This document shows positions 5,217 to 7,102 of a DNA stretch of 7,102 bases, piece by piece (within the stretch, counting starts at the first letter, position 1; each line of letters starts with the position of its first letter). The notes below the pieces were generated by a model. That model was not told where the DNA came from. It worked only from the letters and a program-made list of their open reading frames with translations, and did no database searches. Position numbers and translations under genes: made by a program. Source of the DNA: a bacterium HR39 (lineage in GTDB: Bacteria > Pseudomonadota > Alphaproteobacteria > Geminicoccales > Geminicoccaceae); NCBI GenBank assembly GCA_002898955.1, contig BEIP01000066.1, positions 1 through 7,102 on the forward strand, written 5' to 3'.

Positions 5217-6593
5217 TCAGCGGATCAGCAGGAAGATGCGGGCGTTGCCGCGCAGGATGTCGAGGGCGAGGAGGCGCCCGGCCTCCTTCACCGCCTCCTC
5301 GAACCCGGCCACGCTCCGCACCGGTCTGCGGTTGACGGCGAGCACGATGTCGCCCTCGCGCAGGCCGAAGCGCCAGGCTGGGCTGCCCGGCTGCACCCGA
5401 GCCACGTAGACCCCTTCCACCTCGCCGTGGGCGGGGTGATCCTCGGGGATCTCGGTGATCAGCGCGCCGGCGAGCGCCGGGGCGAGGCTGCCGCCGGCGA
5501 GCGCCGGGGCCTCGGGCGCGCCCACCGCCACCGGCACGTCGATCCTCCGTCCGTTGCGGACGACGGTGAGCGTCAGCGTGGTGCCGCGCTCGGCGAGACC
5601 GATGCGGTTCCTGAGATCCGTGGCGCTGCGCACCGGCCTGCCGTCGACCGCCACGATCGCGTCACCGGGCCGCAGACCGGCCCTCTCGGCCGGCGAGCCG
5701 GGCCCCACCTCGCTCACCACCGCGCCCGCCTCGGCCGAGATGCCGAGCGCCTCGGCGAGATCGGGCGTGAGGTCCTGCACCACCACGCCGATCTGGCCGC
5801 GGCGCACCTCGCCGTATTTCTCGAGCTGGGCCACCACCGCCTTCATCATGTTCACCGGCACGGCGAAGCCGATGCCGACATTGCCGCCCGCGGGCGAGAT
5901 GATGGCGGTGTTGATGCCCACCAGCCGGCCGCGCGAATCGATCAGCGCACCGCCGGAATTGCCCGGATTGATGGGCGCGTCGGTCTGGATGAAGCTCTCG
6001 TAGGTCTCCGGCGCGAGGCCGCTGCGGCCCAGGGCGCTGACGATGCCCGAGGTCACCGTCTGCCCCAGCCCGAAGGGATTGCCGATGGCCAGCACCACGT
6101 CGCCCACCTTCAGGCTGTCGGAATCGCCGAGCGGCACAGCGGTGAGGTCCTCGGCCGGAATGCGCAGCAGCGCCAGATCGGTGGCCGGATCGGTCCCGAC
6201 CAGTTCCGCCCTGAAGGCGCGACGGTCCTTGAGGGTGACGACGATCTCCTGCGCGCCCTCCACCACGTGGTTGTTGGTCACCACATAACCGCGCTTCGCG
6301 TCGATGATCACTCCCGAGCCGGCGGCCAGCACCACCTGGGCGGGCGGCTCGTCCGGCAGACCGAAGAAGCGGCGGAAGAAGGGGTCCTGGAGCAGCGGAT
6401 TGGTCTCGACGGGGCGCAGCGAACGCACGGCGATGTTGACCACGCCGGGCGTCACCTCCTCCAGCACCTGTGCGAGCGTCAGCACGCCCCGCTGTTCGTC
6501 GAGCGGGAACAGCGGCGCGCGGGCGCACGCCGCCGGAGCGACCGAGAGGAGGACGACGGCAAGAGCGGCGAAGGCGCTGGCCCATGCACGCAT
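5217..6593 (-). CDS. degQ: Do-family periplasmic serine endopeptidase (DegQ/HtrA type)
   Basis: Periplasmic protease/chaperone of 458 residues for misfolded envelope proteins. The start ATG 6593-6591 has GGAG (6604-6601) 7 nt upstream and gives a clear Sec signal peptide (WASAFAALAVVLLSVAPAACA), probably cut near residue 24. The trypsin-like domain carries His109 (VVTNNHVVEGA), Asp139 (ATDLALLRI) and Ser213 (NPGNSGGAL), so the triad is complete. PDZ1 is at about 265-357 (GQIGVVVQDL...GSPAERAGLRPGDAIVAVDG) and PDZ2 at about 376-458 (GSPAWRFGLREGDIVLAVNRRPV). The segment between residues 57 and 90 is short and lacks the long Gln-rich LA loop of DegP, so DegQ type fits better. DegS would have only one PDZ and a membrane anchor. 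The linker between the PDZ domains contains a duplicated APALAG. A sigma-70-like promoter lies upstream. Stress regulation is usual in this family but is not demonstrated here. Confidence 0.94.
   Translation of the reverse strand: MRAWASAFAALAVVLLSVAPAACARAPLFPLDEQRGVLTLAQVLEEVTPGVVNIAVRSLRPVETNPLLQDPFFRRFFGLPDEPPAQVVLAAGSGVIIDAKRGYVVTNNHVVEGAQEIVVTLKDRRAFRAELVGTDPATDLALLRIPAEDLTAVPLGDSDSLKVGDVVLAIGNPFGLGQTVTSGIVSALGRSGLAPETYESFIQTDAPINPGNSGGALIDSRGRLVGINTAIISPAGGNVGIGFAVPVNMMKAVVAQLEKYGEVRRGQIGVVVQDLTPDLAEALGISAEAGAVVSEVGPGSPAERAGLRPGDAIVAVDGRPVRSATDLRNRIGLAERGTTLTLTVVRNGRRIDVPVAVGAPEAPALAGGSLAPALAGALITEIPEDHPAHGEVEGVYVARVQPGSPAWRFGLREGDIVLAVNRRPVRSVAGFEEAVKEAGRLLALDILRGNARIFLLIR
5466..5510 (-). 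repeat. 18-bp direct repeat inside degQ (PDZ1-PDZ2 linker)
   Basis: GCCGGCGAGCGCCGGGGC occurs exactly at 5466-5483 and 5493-5510. The 27-bp period (nine codons) encodes APALAG twice in the linker at about residues 362-376. It is an in-frame duplication with a flexible, Ala/Pro/Gly-rich product and probably tolerable length variation. Confidence 0.7.
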
Positions 6594-6625
6594 GTCGCGG
6601 CTCCGGTGGACAGGACCCGGGCGTG

Positions 6626-6653
6626 ACCATACAGAGGCGGCGGGCACCGGCAA
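6626..6653 (-). promoter_or_regulatory. Candidate sigma-70 promoter of degQ
   Basis: On the minus strand, TTGCCG (6653-6648) and TATGGT (6631-6626) are separated by 16 bp, each matching four of six consensus bases. The -10 element lies 32 nt before the degQ ATG, giving a short leader. It coincides with the least GC-rich part of the 161-bp divergent gap between degQ and the aldolase gene. No equally good promoter is visible for the plus-strand gene. Confidence 0.45.
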
Positions 6654-6754
6654 CCGTCCGGCCCGCCACCTGCCGGCGGAGCCGGGCCGTTCGCGCCGGC
6701 CCGACGGCCCTGTGACCGGACCTCCGTGGACCTGCACGAGTCGGGGAGAGACGC

Positions 6755-7102
6755 ATGAGCCAACGCGTGCGCGAGATCCTGTCCTGGTACGAGGGCGAGC
6801 CGCCCGGCGTGAAGGCCAACCTCTACCGCCTGCTGATGCACGGGCGCCTCGCCGGCACGGGGCGGCTCGTCATCCTGCCCGTCGACCAGGGCTTCGAGCA
6901 CGGACCGGCGCGCAGCTTCGCCTCCAACCCGCCGGCCTACGATCCGCACTACCTCTACCGTCTGGCCATCGACGCGGGACTGTCCGCCTACGCCGCCCCG
7001 CTCGGTCTTCTCGAGCAGGGCGCCGACACCTTCGCCGGACAGGTGCCCCTCATCCTCAAGATGAACAGCGCCAACAGCCTCCACGCCGGCGTGCCCGACC
7101 AG
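6755..7102 (+). CDS. fbaB: Class I fructose-bisphosphate aldolase (DhnA/FbaB family), N-terminal part
   Basis: Cytoplasmic Schiff-base aldolase that interconverts fructose-1,6-bisphosphate with dihydroxyacetone phosphate and glyceraldehyde-3-phosphate. The first 116 codons are present and the frame is open to the window edge. ATG 6755-6757 follows GGAG (6745-6748) at 6 nt. Family signatures visible are RLVILPVDQGFEHGP (37-51, with the conserved Asp-Gln-x-x-Glu-His), NPPAYDPHYLYRLAIDAG (58-75), SAYAAPLGLLEQGAD (77-91) and FAGQVPLILKMNSANSL (93-109). The catalytic lysine would lie beyond the window. The gene diverges from degQ with a 161-bp gap. Family assignment is strong. Other DhnA-type aldolases are known, but the DQGFEHG and LILK(M/L)N context is the fructose-bisphosphate type. 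Confidence 0.92.
   Translation, partial: MSQRVREILSWYEGEPPGVKANLYRLLMHGRLAGTGRLVILPVDQGFEHGPARSFASNPPAYDPHYLYRLAIDAGLSAYAAPLGLLEQGADTFAGQVPLILKMNSANSLHAGVPDQ

Noticed and set aside
6518..6530. Lipoprotein processing at Cys23 of DegQ (PAAC)
   Set aside because: The -3 position is Pro and not Leu/Val/Ile, so it is a poor lipobox. Cleavage by signal peptidase I after ACA is more likely.
5196..6626. Plus-strand 476-codon open frame antisense to degQ
   Set aside because: DegQ has full catalytic and PDZ motifs on the other strand. The antisense product is His/Arg/Asp-rich shadow sequence.
6660..6754. Sigma-70 promoter for the aldolase gene
   Set aside because: No pair of -35/-10 hexamers with acceptable spacing could be found in this GC-rich stretch, only weak TTCGCG-like matches.

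Overview
The window is very GC-rich, with strong G/C preference at third codon positions in its genes. Gene content suggests an alphaproteobacterium, probably of the Rhodospirillales-like, high-GC kind. The best lineage marker is a DUF1013/TrcR-type protein, a family I know essentially from Alphaproteobacteria. A DegQ-type protease, a MACS-type acyl-CoA synthetase, TrkH and a DhnA/FbaB-type class I aldolase fit but are less diagnostic. The species cannot be fixed from this sequence.

Layout from left to right. Positions 1-382 (minus) hold the N-terminal 127 codons of the potassium transporter TrkH, cut by the window edge in its first selectivity-filter loop. Directly upstream, and overlapping it by one base (TGATG), is a complete 544-residue AMP-binding acyl-CoA synthetase at 382-2016 (minus), so the two are probably co-transcribed and translationally coupled. 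Positions 2017-3393 contain no gene I can support. About 1 kb of this (2246-3260) is an array of about five degenerate tandem units of roughly 190-236 bp, each with two recognisable conserved blocks. This is the most unusual thing in the window.

Positions 3394-4032 (minus) encode the TrcR/DUF1013 regulator, with an 11-bp perfect inverted repeat 3' of it and a possible operator 5' of it. Positions 4300-5139 (minus) encode a 279-residue, very Ala/Leu-rich polytopic membrane protein that I do not recognise. A CtrA-like dyad lies just upstream of it. Positions 5217-6593 (minus) encode a complete periplasmic Do-family serine protease (DegQ type) with signal peptide, catalytic triad and two PDZ domains. 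A short divergent intergenic region with a plausible sigma-70 promoter for degQ separates it from the N-terminal 116 codons of a class I fructose-bisphosphate aldolase at 6755-7102 (plus).

The genes do not form one pathway. They look like neighbouring core-genome units: potassium uptake plus acyl activation, a cell-cycle regulator, envelope protein quality control, and glycolysis/gluconeogenesis. The repeat array separates the acs-trkH unit from the trcR side.
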